A stretch of DNA of 64,000 nt from an uncultured Erysipelotrichaceae bacterium (GCA_934725085.1 CAKVAL010000006.1:1-64000); one strand, 5' to 3'; shown: positions 34,894 to 42,829, counted from the first letter of the stretch. Numbers and translations are program-made. Notes: generated by a model from the sequence alone, not told the origin.

Positions 34894-35278
34894 TTATTAT
34901 CATAATATTCTTTTGCGTATTGAGCTAGTTTTTTCATATTTTTACTGCACATATTACTCTTCTTTCTGCACATATTTTGATTGTTTTATATGCACATAAG
35001 ATACCTTATAGGCTATTTTACTGCATAAAAAACGTAATAATTATATGCAGAAAAAGAAATACTACACACAAAGATTCATCTTAATGGGAATAATAAGTTA
35101 ACTGTCCATGATTATGACAATTACAATATTTAAGCATTGGTTTGCCACGCTTAGGACAACTCTTTATACAATAGCCCTTTCAATCAATCTTTGCGTTTGA
35201 TAATTCAATGGAAAGATTGATGGTACATGTGGTGGCGCTTAGCTTAATTATTAATAACGATGAAAAAATAGCGTTATA

Positions 35279-35405
35279 TTTTACTTAATCTATGAAAAAA
35301 AGAGCGATTAAGTAAAAGATAATGATGTTTTTAAACGTTTTTCATCAAAAAACGATGTTATAGCTTACTTAATCTAATAAAAAAATCGACATTTAGTAAA
35401 TTATA
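35279..35405. repeat. Two related stem-loop units upstream of the micropeptide
   Basis: The first unit has perfect 12-bp arms, TTTTACTTAATC (35279-35290) and GATTAAGTAAAA (35306-35317), around an A-rich loop. The second unit repeats the layout (TTACTTAAT ... ATTTAGTAA) with one mismatch, and both are preceded by GTTATA. A third small fold, ACGTTTTT/AAAAAACG, lies between them near 35335-35354. It could be a regulatory leader or operator pair for the genes that follow. Confidence 0.65.
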
Positions 35406-35416
35406 AGAGGGTTGTC

Positions 35417-35524
35417 ATGTTAAAAAGAAACTTGGCAAGGTGGTTAAAAATGTTCAATAAGAAGTATTGGATCAGGAAGATCTTCACGATATATTGGCGT
35501 TTGATTAAACTTAAAATAGTATAA
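35417..35524 (+). CDS. 35-residue basic, Trp-rich micropeptide
   Basis: The ATG at 35417 is preceded by AAGAGGG at 6 bases. The product begins MLKRNLARWLKMFNKKYW and ends WRLIKLKIV, with about a dozen Lys/Arg, three Trp and one acidic residue at most, so it is a strongly cationic, amphipathic peptide. It ends 26 bases before the LUD-domain gene on the same strand. Such a composition fits a type I toxin, a membrane-active peptide or a leader peptide. I know no family match. The repeated stem-loops upstream may regulate it. Confidence 0.55.
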   Translation: MLKRNLARWLKMFNKKYWIRKIFTIYWRLIKLKIV

Positions 35525-35550
35525 TTATTCTATTAATAGGAGGCCAAATT

Positions 35551-36180
35551 ATGAATGAGAATATCTTTAAAAGAAATGAATTATTAGCTACTACAGTAAT
35601 TAAAGAATTAGAAACAAGAAATATTAAAGGATACTATGCTAAGGACAAGGAAGAAGCTTTAAAACTTGCTTTAGAATTAATGCCAAAAGGTTCTAGTATT
35701 ACTATGGGTGGTTGTCAAAGTGCTATTGATATTGGCCTTGTTGATGTGATTAATAATAGTGATGATTATAACTATATTGATAGAAGTAAGTTAGATAGAA
35801 GAGAAGCGCTATTAAAAGGATATGGTGCTGATATCTTCTTATCTAGTGTTAACGCAATGAGCCAAGATGGAATCTTGGTAAACATTGATGGTAATTCTAA
35901 TAGAGTATCTTACATTTGCCAAGGTCCTAAGAAAGTAATCTTTATCGTTGGTATTAATAAAGTATGCCCTGATCTAGACGCCGCAATGAAAAGAGCTAGA
36001 AATGTAGCAGCTACTACCAATGCTCAAAGATTTGATATTAATACGCCATGTAAGAAAACAGGTAAATGTTTTGATTGTAGATCAATGGATACTATCTGTT
36101 GTCAATTCTTAATAACTAGATTCTCTCGTCATACAGATAGAATGCATCTTATTCTAGTTAATGATGAGTTAGGATTCTAA
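35551..36180 (+). CDS. LUD-domain (LutC-like) lactate-utilisation-type protein
   Basis: The 209-residue protein matches the LUD/DUF162 family. The MGGCQSAIDIG loop lies near residues 52-62, followed by ADIFLSSVNAMSQDGILVNIDG, and the C-terminal Cys-rich KKTGKCFDCRSMDTICCQF at about 171-190. In LutABC-type systems such proteins support lactate oxidation with iron-sulfur partners, but stand-alone LUD proteins of this Cys-tail type are uncharacterised. No lutA or lutB is adjacent. The AGGAGG site is strong. It follows the micropeptide in what is probably one transcript. Confidence 0.88.
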   Translation: MNENIFKRNELLATTVIKELETRNIKGYYAKDKEEALKLALELMPKGSSITMGGCQSAIDIGLVDVINNSDDYNYIDRSKLDRREALLKGYGADIFLSSVNAMSQDGILVNIDGNSNRVSYICQGPKKVIFIVGINKVCPDLDAAMKRARNVAATTNAQRFDINTPCKKTGKCFDCRSMDTICCQFLITRFSRHTDRMHLILVNDELGF

Positions 36181-36236
36181 AATTTAAAAACATTCTTATC
36201 TGTTAGTTTATATACTCACAAAAGAACGCTTTTTAT

Positions 36237-36264
36237 CTCCATCATTTAGTATTAAATGATGGAG
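36237..36264. terminator. Bidirectional terminator between lud and relB
   Basis: CTCCATCATTTA (36237-36248) and TAAATGATGGAG (36253-36264) form a perfect 12-bp stem with a 4-base loop. ATTTCTATT follows on the plus strand and ATAAAAAG on the minus strand. It lies between the converging genes. Confidence 0.75.
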
Positions 36265-36271
36265 ATTTCTA

Positions 36272-36514
36272 TTATTCATCATCAATTAATTCATGCTCGG
36301 AAAAACGAGCCCTACCTTCTCTAATATCTCTAATAATATCTTCTAAATAATCATCTTCACTTAATTCAAAAGGAATACACCTTTCTCTTGCCACCTTCTT
36401 GGCAAAAATATTAAAGGCATCAGTCATAGAAAGCCCTATCTCTAAACATACAGCTTCCATTTCGTTCTTGATATTTTCATCTAGCTCAATATTAATATTT
36501 ACTTCGTTTTTCAT
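36272..36514 (-). CDS. RelB/DinJ-type antitoxin, no toxin alongside
   Basis: The 80-residue protein has the ribbon-helix-helix start of the RelB/DinJ family (VNINIELDENIKNEMEAVCLEIGLSMTDAFNIFAKKV), followed by the RERCIPFEL segment and an acidic tail. In this family the antitoxin binds its own promoter and blocks a RelE/YafQ RNase. No toxin gene follows: the next element is a terminator 8 bases later. It is therefore an orphan, either a relic or a regulator of a distant toxin. Its GGAG site is unusually close to the ATG. Confidence 0.85.
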   Translation of the reverse strand: MKNEVNINIELDENIKNEMEAVCLEIGLSMTDAFNIFAKKVARERCIPFELSEDDYLEDIIRDIREGRARFSEHELIDDE

Positions 36515-36526
36515 ATCTCCATTATA

Positions 36527-36559
36527 AATTAAAAGAGAAGCGACATTACATCACTTCTC
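36527..36559 (-). terminator. Terminator of the Msr redox operon
   Basis: GAGAAGCG (36535-36542) and CACTTCTC (36552-36559) give an 8-bp stem with one wobble pair. TTTTAATTT follows on the minus strand. It overlaps the msrAB stop codon. Confidence 0.7.
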
Positions 36560-37621
36560 GTTGAATATATCAAGTAGATAGCCATAACCCTCTTGTTCCA
36601 TCTTTGCATAAGGAATAAAACGAAGGGCAGCACTATTAATACAGTACCTAGTACCATTTGGAGATTCTGGATCGTTCTCAAAGACATGGCCTAAATGACT
36701 ATCACCTGATCTACTTCTAACTTCCACCCTTCTCATACCATAACTATTATCTTCTTTCTTAATAATAGAAGGTTCCTCAATAGGCTTAGAGAAGGCTGGC
36801 CAACCACAACCACTCTCAAACTTATCACTAGATGAGAATAATGGTTCACCTGTTACAACATCAACATAGATACCCTTCTCGAAATGATCATAGAATTCAT
36901 TAAGGAAAGGCTTCTCTGTTCCATTTTCTTGGGTTACACGATACTGTTCATCATTAAGCTTATCCCTAATAAGATCTGTTGCAGGCTTCTTATAATCACC
37001 TGGATCAATCCTTAATTTAGAAAACAACTCAATTTCTTTTCTTGGAATATGACAATAGCCATTAGGATTTTTCTGTAAATAATTTTGATGATACTCCTCT
37101 GCCTCTATAAAATTAACCAAAGGCTCAACCTCAACCACAAAATCCTTATACCTACTTCTTTCGATATCCACAATACGTTTAACTACTTCCTTAGTCTTAT
37201 CATTTGTATAATAGATACCAGTTTGATACTGGCTACCAATATCATTACCCTGTCTATTTCTAATAGTTGGATCTATTACATAGAAATAAGCTAACAATAT
37301 CGCATCTAAGCTAATCTTATCAGGATCATACTCAACTCTAACTGTTTCCTTAAAACCAGTATTACCTTTTTTAACCTTATCATAAGTAGCTTGGTTTTCA
37401 TCATCGCCATTGGCATAGCCGCTAGTTGCACTGATGACTCCTTCCATCGATTCCATCAACAACTCAAGACCCCAGAAACAGCCACCAGCCAAATAAATTA
37501 CATTCTCAGTTGTATCTTCATACACACTGTCTTCATACAAATATTCTTTTTTCATCTTCTTTTCCTTACATGCACTTATTGTTACTAACAATATAACAAT
37601 TAATAGTATTTTAGTTTTCAT
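36551..37621 (-). CDS. msrAB: Lipoprotein methionine sulfoxide reductase A-B fusion
   Basis: The fusion repairs both S and R diastereomers of methionine sulfoxide in extracytoplasmic proteins. The N-terminus is a lipoprotein signal with TISAC and Cys18. The MsrA domain (about 40-200) has the catalytic GGCFWG with Cys48. The MsrB domain (about 215-345) has SGCGWPAF and the catalytic Cys in RYCINS near 327. The MsrB zinc-binding CxxC pairs are not evident, as in many surface MsrAB proteins. It is the last gene of a unit with a thioredoxin-like lipoprotein, a polyferredoxin and a CxxC micropeptide, which probably supply its electrons. Confidence 0.94.
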   Translation of the reverse strand: MKTKILLIVILLVTISACKEKKMKKEYLYEDSVYEDTTENVIYLAGGCFWGLELLMESMEGVISATSGYANGDDENQATYDKVKKGNTGFKETVRVEYDPDKISLDAILLAYFYVIDPTIRNRQGNDIGSQYQTGIYYTNDKTKEVVKRIVDIERSRYKDFVVEVEPLVNFIEAEEYHQNYLQKNPNGYCHIPRKEIELFSKLRIDPGDYKKPATDLIRDKLNDEQYRVTQENGTEKPFLNEFYDHFEKGIYVDVVTGEPLFSSSDKFESGCGWPAFSKPIEEPSIIKKEDNSYGMRRVEVRSRSGDSHLGHVFENDPESPNGTRYCINSAALRFIPYAKMEQEGYGYLLDIFNEK

Positions 37622-37657
37622 AATATAAACCTTCTAGGTAAAAGAAGAATTTAGATA

Positions 37658-38512
37658 TTACTTACTTAAAGCTTCTTGAATATACTTATCTAACAATTCC
37701 TTTTGAGCATCTTCCATAAGAGCACCTAAGATTGGCTCACCAACAATGTTACCCTCTGAATCAATAACGTAAGTAATAGGATATGCGAAGATGTTTTCAG
37801 TGAACTTACCTGCTGCGCTATCCTTTGCGAAATAAAAGTTTCTATAAGTGACACCCTTAGCAGCTAATAAATCCTTCGCTTCCTTAATATCTTCTTCCTT
37901 ACCATCTAACAATGTAGTATTAACACCAACTAACTCCCCGCCCATTTCTTTATATTCTTTATTTAATTTTTCTAAATCGGCAAGTTCTGCAACACATCCT
38001 GTGCAACCAGTAAACCAATAATTAACTACAGTAAACTTATTATTCTTAAATACTTCCTTACTATCAACATCATTACCATCTAAGTCTTTACCAGTAAATG
38101 AAGGATAAGCTTCCATTTCTTCCATATTCATACTAGAATCATTTGCCTTAGCTGAAAGATCTGGATACTTATTTTCAAGCTCTGTTAATTCAGCCTCAAT
38201 ATCCTTAATCTTTTGAGCTTGATTCTTAATATAACCATAATCATCTTCTGATAATTCATCCTTAATGATTTCAACCATCTCCAATAAGAAATCACCATAG
38301 TTCTTACCATCTTCAATCATAGACATCTTATCACTAGCCATATAAACCTTTTCCCAAAGTTCATTATCCTTACCTAGGATTTCATTCTCCTGGGCCATCA
38401 ATTCCTTATATCTAGCTAAAGCCTGAGCCTCTAGATTATCATCCTTCTTACAAGCCACAAGACCTACCAACATTAAACAAGTTAATAAGCTTACTAATAA
38501 TTTTTTAAACAT
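37658..38512 (-). CDS. Thioredoxin-fold lipoprotein (TlpA/redoxin type)
   Basis: The lipoprotein signal ends with GLVAC, Cys21. Residues 25-130 are an acidic, helical region, probably coiled, unlike a minimal TlpA. The redoxin domain spans about 140-284, with the active-site motif TGCTGC in WFTGCTGCVAEL near 165-170. The cis-Pro segment AYPITYVID near 255 is intact. It should face the outside and pass electrons to MsrAB. Its start overlaps the polyferredoxin gene by 8 bases. Homologous surface thioredoxins in streptococci reduce MsrAB; that parallel is inference here. Confidence 0.9.
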   Translation of the reverse strand: MFKKLLVSLLTCLMLVGLVACKKDDNLEAQALARYKELMAQENEILGKDNELWEKVYMASDKMSMIEDGKNYGDFLLEMVEIIKDELSEDDYGYIKNQAQKIKDIEAELTELENKYPDLSAKANDSSMNMEEMEAYPSFTGKDLDGNDVDSKEVFKNNKFTVVNYWFTGCTGCVAELADLEKLNKEYKEMGGELVGVNTTLLDGKEEDIKEAKDLLAAKGVTYRNFYFAKDSAAGKFTENIFAYPITYVIDSEGNIVGEPILGALMEDAQKELLDKYIQEALSK

Positions 38513-39398
38513 TTACTTTACCTTCTTTCTTTAAATCTAAGCCAAAATTATAGCTTAGTGCTTTTACAGGACATGCCTTAATACAATCGCCACAACGAAT
38601 ACACTCTGTGTGTTGAGGATCTTTAGTCACATCAACATCCATCTTACATGTTTTTACACACTTTCCACAACGCACACACTTGTCTTCTTCAAACTTTATC
38701 TTAAATAAAGATATCTTATTGAACAAGGCATAGAATGCGCCAAGAGGACACAACCACTTACAGAATGGTCGATAGAAGATAGTACTTAGGATAACTATAA
38801 TCACAAGAATTGAAAACTTCCAAGTAAATAGTTTTCCTAAAGCTGCCTTAACCCTTGGATTAACAAGTGATAAAGGTAGTGCACCCTCTAGTACCCCTTG
38901 AGGACATATGTACTTACAAAAGAAAGGATTAGCCATATTTACATCGTTTCTAACTAAAATGGGTAGTAAAATTACAAACACTACAAGGATTACATATTTT
39001 AAGTAAGTTAAGAAATGCAACTTCTTAGTAGAAAACTTCTTAGTTGGAATCTTATGCAACAGCTCTTGAAACCAACCAAAGGGACATAAGAAGCCACAGA
39101 TTAATCTTCCAAACATTACGCCAAAGAATATTAGGATACCACTGACATAGTATGAGAATCTAAATTTACTTGATCCTACAACAGCCTGAAAAGAGCCAAT
39201 TGGACAAGCCCCTGTGGCAGCAGGACATGAATAACAGTTAAGACCTGGTACACATACTGACTTGGCCTTTCCTGTATAGATAGAACCTTTACTAAAGTTT
39301 GAAACATGGGGGTTAGTAAATAGTGTAGCTAAAGCTTGAATGAAGCCTCTTTTCTTAGCTACCTCGCAAGAAATTTTCTTATTATCCAATGCCAACAC
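38505..39398 (-). CDS. Membrane polyferredoxin (NapH/YccM-like 4Fe-4S protein)
   Basis: The 297-residue protein has four or five hydrophobic helices with Cys-rich loops: CVPGLNCYSCPAATGACPIGS near 50-70, CGFLCPFGW near 110 and FCKWLCPLGA near 210. A C-terminal cytoplasmic pair of 4Fe-4S motifs follows, CVRCGKCVKTCK near 240 and CIRCGDCIKACP near 265. It could draw electrons from cytoplasmic ferredoxin and move them across the membrane. It replaces the CcdA-type carrier usually linked to surface thioredoxin-MsrAB. The start is uncertain: GTG 39398 or TTG 39389, both overlapping the upstream micropeptide gene. Confidence 0.87.
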   Translation of the reverse strand: MLALDNKKISCEVAKKRGFIQALATLFTNPHVSNFSKGSIYTGKAKSVCVPGLNCYSCPAATGACPIGSFQAVVGSSKFRFSYYVSGILIFFGVMFGRLICGFLCPFGWFQELLHKIPTKKFSTKKLHFLTYLKYVILVVFVILLPILVRNDVNMANPFFCKYICPQGVLEGALPLSLVNPRVKAALGKLFTWKFSILVIIVILSTIFYRPFCKWLCPLGAFYALFNKISLFKIKFEEDKCVRCGKCVKTCKMDVDVTKDPQHTECIRCGDCIKACPVKALSYNFGLDLKKEGKVNV

Positions 39399-39519
39399 AC
39401 TCCAAGCAGATTTTAATCGCTTTTCCTAATACCGTATCTACCTCTTTTCGATAGATGCCATAACCTATCATCACTATCGCTAATAATAATGTTAGGACTT
39501 GAATACTTCCTTTTTTCAT
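39382..39519 (-). CDS. 45-residue CxxC membrane peptide (CD1871A-like)
   Basis: The ATG at 39519 has AAAGGA upstream. The product starts MKKGSIQVLTLLLAIVMIGY, a single membrane helix, then GIYRKEVDTVLGKA and the terminal ICLECVGIG, with a CxxC motif. This pattern matches the tiny CXXC-containing proteins found beside membrane 4Fe-4S proteins in Clostridia (CD1871A-like family). It overlaps the polyferredoxin start and opens the Msr operon. It may be a redox or assembly subunit of the polyferredoxin; this is inference from context. Confidence 0.75.
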   Translation of the reverse strand: MKKGSIQVLTLLLAIVMIGYGIYRKEVDTVLGKAIKICLECVGIG

Positions 39520-39548
39520 AAGCTAACCAATCCTTTCGCACTTATCTT

Positions 39549-39576
39549 AGTATATGAGAAATAAAATTGGTGTTAA
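39549..39576 (-). promoter_or_regulatory. Promoter of the Msr redox operon
   Basis: On the minus strand, TTAACA (39571-39576), 16 bases, then TATACT (39549-39554), 30 bases before the micropeptide ATG. Confidence 0.6.
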
Positions 39577-39581
39577 GAAAA

Positions 39582-39616
39582 AACTTTATATGAACTTTAT
39601 ACTAGATTGATATAAT
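39582..39616 (+). promoter_or_regulatory. Response-regulator direct repeats and promoter of the two-component system
   Basis: AACTTTATA occurs at 39582-39590 and 39593-39601, an 11-bp spacing typical of OmpR/PhoB-type binding. A consensus TATAAT (39611-39616) follows, with no good -35, as in activator-dependent promoters. The same repeats lie directly upstream of the -35 of the divergent Msr promoter, so one bound regulator could serve both. Confidence 0.55.
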
Positions 39617-39636
39617 TCTTTAAAGAGGTGAAATAA

Positions 39637-40311
39637 ATGCGCTTATTAATAATAGAAGATGAACAAGAATTATGTTTAATGATATGTAAAGTATTAAAGT
39701 CAAAAGGCTACAGTGTTGATTATTCTTTTAATGGTGAAGAAGGAATGGAACTATTAGAAGTAGAAAACTATGACCTTGTAATCCTTGACCTTAACTTACC
39801 AGGAATGGATGGCATGACTATCTTATCTAACTTTAGACAATTCAATAAAGAAACGCCAGTCCTAATCCTTTCAGCCCTAGTATCTGTTAATGATAAGGTT
39901 AAAGGTTTAGATGCAGGAGCTAGTGATTACTTAACTAAACCATTCCACTTTGAAGAACTAGAAGCACGCATTCGTTCTTTAACTTATCGTAACTTTAAAC
40001 AAAACGATACATCTTTAAAATGTGGAGAAATTACTTTCGACAGTATTAAAAGACAATGCCTAATTAATGGTGATGTTTTAACTTTAACTAAGAAAGAAGC
40101 AGCTATCTTAGAATATCTATTACTACATCAAGGAAGACCTGTATCTTCTGAAGAATTAATCGATCATGTTTGGGATAATAGTGTTGATTCCTTTTCTAAC
40201 TCAATTAGAGTTCATATCTCATCACTTCGTAAGAAACTAAAAGATAAGTTAGGCTATGATCCTATTATTAATAGAATTGGTGAAGGCTACTTAATTAAGG
40301 AGACTATATGA
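39637..40311 (+). CDS. OmpR-family response regulator
   Basis: The 224-residue protein has a receiver domain with Asp51 as phospho-acceptor (LVILDLNLPGMDG), acidic pocket EDE at residues 7-9 and the conserved Lys in YLTKPF near 109. A winged-helix DNA-binding domain follows (about 125-224; SSEELIDHVWDNSVDSFSNS, VHISSLRKKL). The kinase gene overlaps its end as ATGA. It is divergent from the Msr redox operon across a 117-bp region with direct repeats, so that operon is a plausible target. The signal is unknown. Confidence 0.93.
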   Translation: MRLLIIEDEQELCLMICKVLKSKGYSVDYSFNGEEGMELLEVENYDLVILDLNLPGMDGMTILSNFRQFNKETPVLILSALVSVNDKVKGLDAGASDYLTKPFHFEELEARIRSLTYRNFKQNDTSLKCGEITFDSIKRQCLINGDVLTLTKKEAAILEYLLLHQGRPVSSEELIDHVWDNSVDSFSNSIRVHISSLRKKLKDKLGYDPIINRIGEGYLIKETI

Positions 40312-41399
40312 AAAATTCACTACAATGGCGCATAACCATCATGACCTTCTTACTAATAGCTTTTACTTGTTTATTGATGCAAGTACTACTTTCTACAAGT
40401 GGAATTTCTTATATGAACGATATTGAAAGCTTTGTGATTAATAATGAAACTAAGATTCCAGTTGATCCAAAGGATGTAACCCTTGTAATATCAACTGCCA
40501 AGAGTGACTTTAGAATATCTAATATTTTAATATCACTAGGTGTTGCCTTGTTATCAGGTGTTCTTGCTTATTTTGTATCAGGTAAGGCTTTAAAACCATT
40601 AAATAAATATGTAGAACAAGTTGAAACAGTTCAATCTAGTAATCTAGGTGATGTTAAGTTAGAAGAAGAAACTCTATTAGAATTCTCTAATCTATCTAAA
40701 TCATTTAATGATATGTTAGATAGACTTAATCAAGCTTTTAAGGCACAAGAACAATTCAACTACAATGTTGCTCATGAACTAAAAACACCTTTAGCTTTGA
40801 TGCAAGCACAGATTGAATCTTTTCCTATTGATAATCCTGATATCAAACCTGAAACAGAATTATTCTTAAAATCTTTAGGCGAACAAATTGAAAGATTAAA
40901 TCAAATGTCAAAGGTCTTATTAGAGATAGCTAATCTTAATAATATTCCTCTTAATGAACAGGTGGAACTTAATCCTATGGTAGAAGAAATAATTGCTGAT
41001 TTAAGTCTCTTGGCTGATAAAAAGAGTATTACTTTATCAACTACTGGTAATGCAACCATCACCGGTTCTGATACCCTACTATATCAAATGATCTATAACT
41101 TAGTAGAAAATGCGATTAAATATAACAATCAAGATGGTAGTGTATCCATCAATATAAACAATGATGATAAGTACACTTATATCCAAGTAAAAGATACAGG
41201 TAATGGTATTCCTAAAGAATATCAAGAAACCATCTTCCAACCCTTCTTTAGAATTGATAAATCTAGAAACAGACAATTTGGTGGTGTTGGCTTAGGTTTG
41301 GCTTTAGTATATGAGATAGCTAAGTTACATAAGGCTAGTGTCTATGTCAAAGACAGTAATAATAACGGAACAATTATTGAAGTTAAAATGGAACACTAG
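40308..41399 (+). CDS. Sensor histidine kinase
   Basis: The 363-residue membrane kinase has helices at about residues 9-29 and 71-91, flanking a short outside loop of about 40 residues. HAMP-like linker, then the dimerisation/phospho-acceptor helix with His in NVAHELKTPL near 157. The ATPase domain has the N box LVENAIKYN near 270, G1 KDTGNGIP near 300 and G2 GGVGLGLAL near 330. The small sensor loop suggests it reads a membrane or redox state rather than a large ligand. A perfect hairpin over the stop codon ends the unit. Confidence 0.93.
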   Translation: MKNSLQWRITIMTFLLIAFTCLLMQVLLSTSGISYMNDIESFVINNETKIPVDPKDVTLVISTAKSDFRISNILISLGVALLSGVLAYFVSGKALKPLNKYVEQVETVQSSNLGDVKLEEETLLEFSNLSKSFNDMLDRLNQAFKAQEQFNYNVAHELKTPLALMQAQIESFPIDNPDIKPETELFLKSLGEQIERLNQMSKVLLEIANLNNIPLNEQVELNPMVEEIIADLSLLADKKSITLSTTGNATITGSDTLLYQMIYNLVENAIKYNNQDGSVSININNDDKYTYIQVKDTGNGIPKEYQETIFQPFFRIDKSRNRQFGGVGLGLALVYEIAKLHKASVYVKDSNNNGTIIEVKMEH

Positions 41400-41411
41400 G
41401 TTCCATTTTAA
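41383..41411 (+). terminator. Terminator of the two-component operon
   Basis: TTAAAATGGAAC (41383-41394) and GTTCCATTTTAA (41400-41411) form a perfect 12-bp stem whose loop ACTAG contains the kinase stop codon. CTTGTTTAGG follows. Its A/T foot could serve both strands. Confidence 0.7.
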
Positions 41412-41454
41412 CTTGTTTAGGTAAAACTATATAAAGAAGTTTTATAAAGTTCTA

Positions 41455-41961
41455 TCAAGATTTTTTATTATCGTTTTTATATACTCTCTTAAAGATTTCG
41501 TATTGACGTTTAAGCTCTTCTTCCTCAGTTAGAGGCAATCCCTTAGCCTCTAATATCCTCTCGATTGCCTGACTTGGATCTAGAGTATGATAAGGCAAAT
41601 ATACATCTCTTAATTCTTTTGGCTTTACAATTCGATAGACTTGAGCTGAAGACATTTCGTAAGTATATGAGTAGTATCTGTAGACATAGCCAATCCAATA
41701 CATCTCATTTGGACTATATTTTATACTCCCATAATCAGTAACACCATATTCTTCCTCAACAAAATCTAACACATCTTTCCATTGATAATTAGTATCTAAA
41801 ATACCTTCGTTATCAAATAAATCAGCGATTTTACTATGCATGAATCTTCTAATGAAAACATCTGAACTGCAATCCATTCTATCGATTGAATGTTCAAAAG
41901 CTTGGGCCTGAATTTTACACATCAACAAACCATTACTATCTATTTTTCTTTTTTTTAACAT
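41455..41961 (-). CDS. Partner protein of the HTH-DUF3990 gene, possible antitoxin
   Basis: The 168-residue protein has no domain I can name. Distinct stretches are CSSDVFIRRFMHSKIADLF (about residues 31-50), KYSPNEMYWIGYVYRYYSYT with many Tyr (near 81-100) and YHTLDPSQAIERILEAKG (near 123-140), followed by a Lys/Glu-rich helical tail. Its ATG overlaps the end of the HTH-DUF3990 gene, so it is always co-made with it. The arrangement suggests an antitoxin or a second component. Toxin neutralisation is inference only. Confidence 0.75.
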   Translation of the reverse strand: MLKKRKIDSNGLLMCKIQAQAFEHSIDRMDCSSDVFIRRFMHSKIADLFDNEGILDTNYQWKDVLDFVEEEYGVTDYGSIKYSPNEMYWIGYVYRYYSYTYEMSSAQVYRIVKPKELRDVYLPYHTLDPSQAIERILEAKGLPLTEEEELKRQYEIFKRVYKNDNKKS

Positions 41962-42812
41962 GCCAAAACCTCATCTATATATTTCCCAACGCCTCTATAC
42001 TGTATCTTGGCTAACTTAACTTTATCATTGCCTAGTTTTCTATAATCTTCTTTAAGTTTCTTATAATGTTCTCTTTCTTTATCACAAACATAACAACGCT
42101 CTACTATCTTTAATCTAGATGCTGCTTTTTCGGTTAGGAACACATATTGCATACCAAGATTTGTAGCAGCTAAACAATGTTTACATTGTTCATCAGTAAG
42201 ATTACCATCAATAAATTCACTAATTATCTCGAACATCTTGTTATCAGCTATTGGCGCAATTATATAATCACAATCTCTTGACTCCTCAATAATTTTCTTA
42301 ATTAAAGGATGGTTCTCATATTCCTCTAAAGTTCCCCTATAATATGCGATAGTCATCATCCATTCTCTATCGACTGCATATTTTTTACACTTTAAGTCAC
42401 TGTCATCAAAGCTTACAAAATATACACTAGAATTATTGTAAGTAGATATAAATGATACGGCCTGTTCATAACTTTCGCCAGTATAGAAACCTTTCCCAAA
42501 ATCATTATTTCCTCTACCAAAATTAACATCTATATCACCTTTAATTTCACCCTTGGCACCATGAAAAAGTAGTTTTTCTTTATGAGCTAAATTGTCTCTA
42601 CACAGCAATTCCTTCAATTTATTAAGTTTAACTTCTTTTTTAAATACATATTCATAAGCTTTTTCCACAATAGCTTGAGAAGGACGTGAATCGCCTGATT
42701 CTATATTAGAAATTGTTTTTTGTTCAGTATCCAAAACCTTCGCAAATTCCTTTTGAGAAATATCTAAAATATCTCGAATTGACTTAAAATCTCCAGAAAA
42801 ATTGTAATCCAT
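41955..42812 (-). CDS. XRE domain fused to DUF3990 ADP-ribosyltransferase-like toxin domain
   Basis: Residues 1-60 form an XRE helix-turn-helix (IRDILDISQKEFAKVLDTEQ, then KTISNIESGDSRPSQA). From about residue 75 a DUF3990 domain follows: LLFHGAKG (the His of the ART H-Y-[EQ] triad), NDFGKGFYTGESYEQA (the Tyr region) and LGMQYVFLTEKAA near 230. DUF3990 belongs to the ART-like fold, so NAD-dependent modification of a cell target is plausible. A DNA-binding domain fused to the catalytic domain suggests autorepression through the operator repeats just upstream. The final Glu/Gln of the triad is likely the Gln in MQY; this needs structural proof. Confidence 0.82.
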   Translation of the reverse strand: MDYNFSGDFKSIRDILDISQKEFAKVLDTEQKTISNIESGDSRPSQAIVEKAYEYVFKKEVKLNKLKELLCRDNLAHKEKLLFHGAKGEIKGDIDVNFGRGNNDFGKGFYTGESYEQAVSFISTYNNSSVYFVSFDDSDLKCKKYAVDREWMMTIAYYRGTLEEYENHPLIKKIIEESRDCDYIIAPIADNKMFEIISEFIDGNLTDEQCKHCLAATNLGMQYVFLTEKAASRLKIVERCYVCDKEREHYKKLKEDYRKLGNDKVKLAKIQYRGVGKYIDEVLAC

Positions 42813-42829
42813 ACCACTACCTCAACTTA

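Larger units (their letters stand above)
34849..35416. other. Structured gap between divergent pyrR and lud units
   Basis: No ordinary gene is visible. Features from left to right: a palindrome TGTCTAATTTTAGACA at 34878-34893 before pyrR; three TGCACATA words at 34946, 34967 and 34991; a minus-strand Cys/His-rich peptide fragment around 35085-35175; a 10-bp inverted repeat (35183-35192 with 35212-35221); and two related stem-loops at 35279-35317 and about 35363-35405. Confidence 0.6.

Noticed and set aside
34849..34940. PyrR-controlled attenuator before pyrR
   Set aside because: The known PyrR binding-loop sequence and a paired terminator/antiterminator were not found.
34887..34973. 28-residue minus-strand frame upstream of pyrR with repeated Met-Cys-Ser/Arg-Lys
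   Set aside because: No ribosome binding site; the apparent repeat comes from the TGCACATA words.
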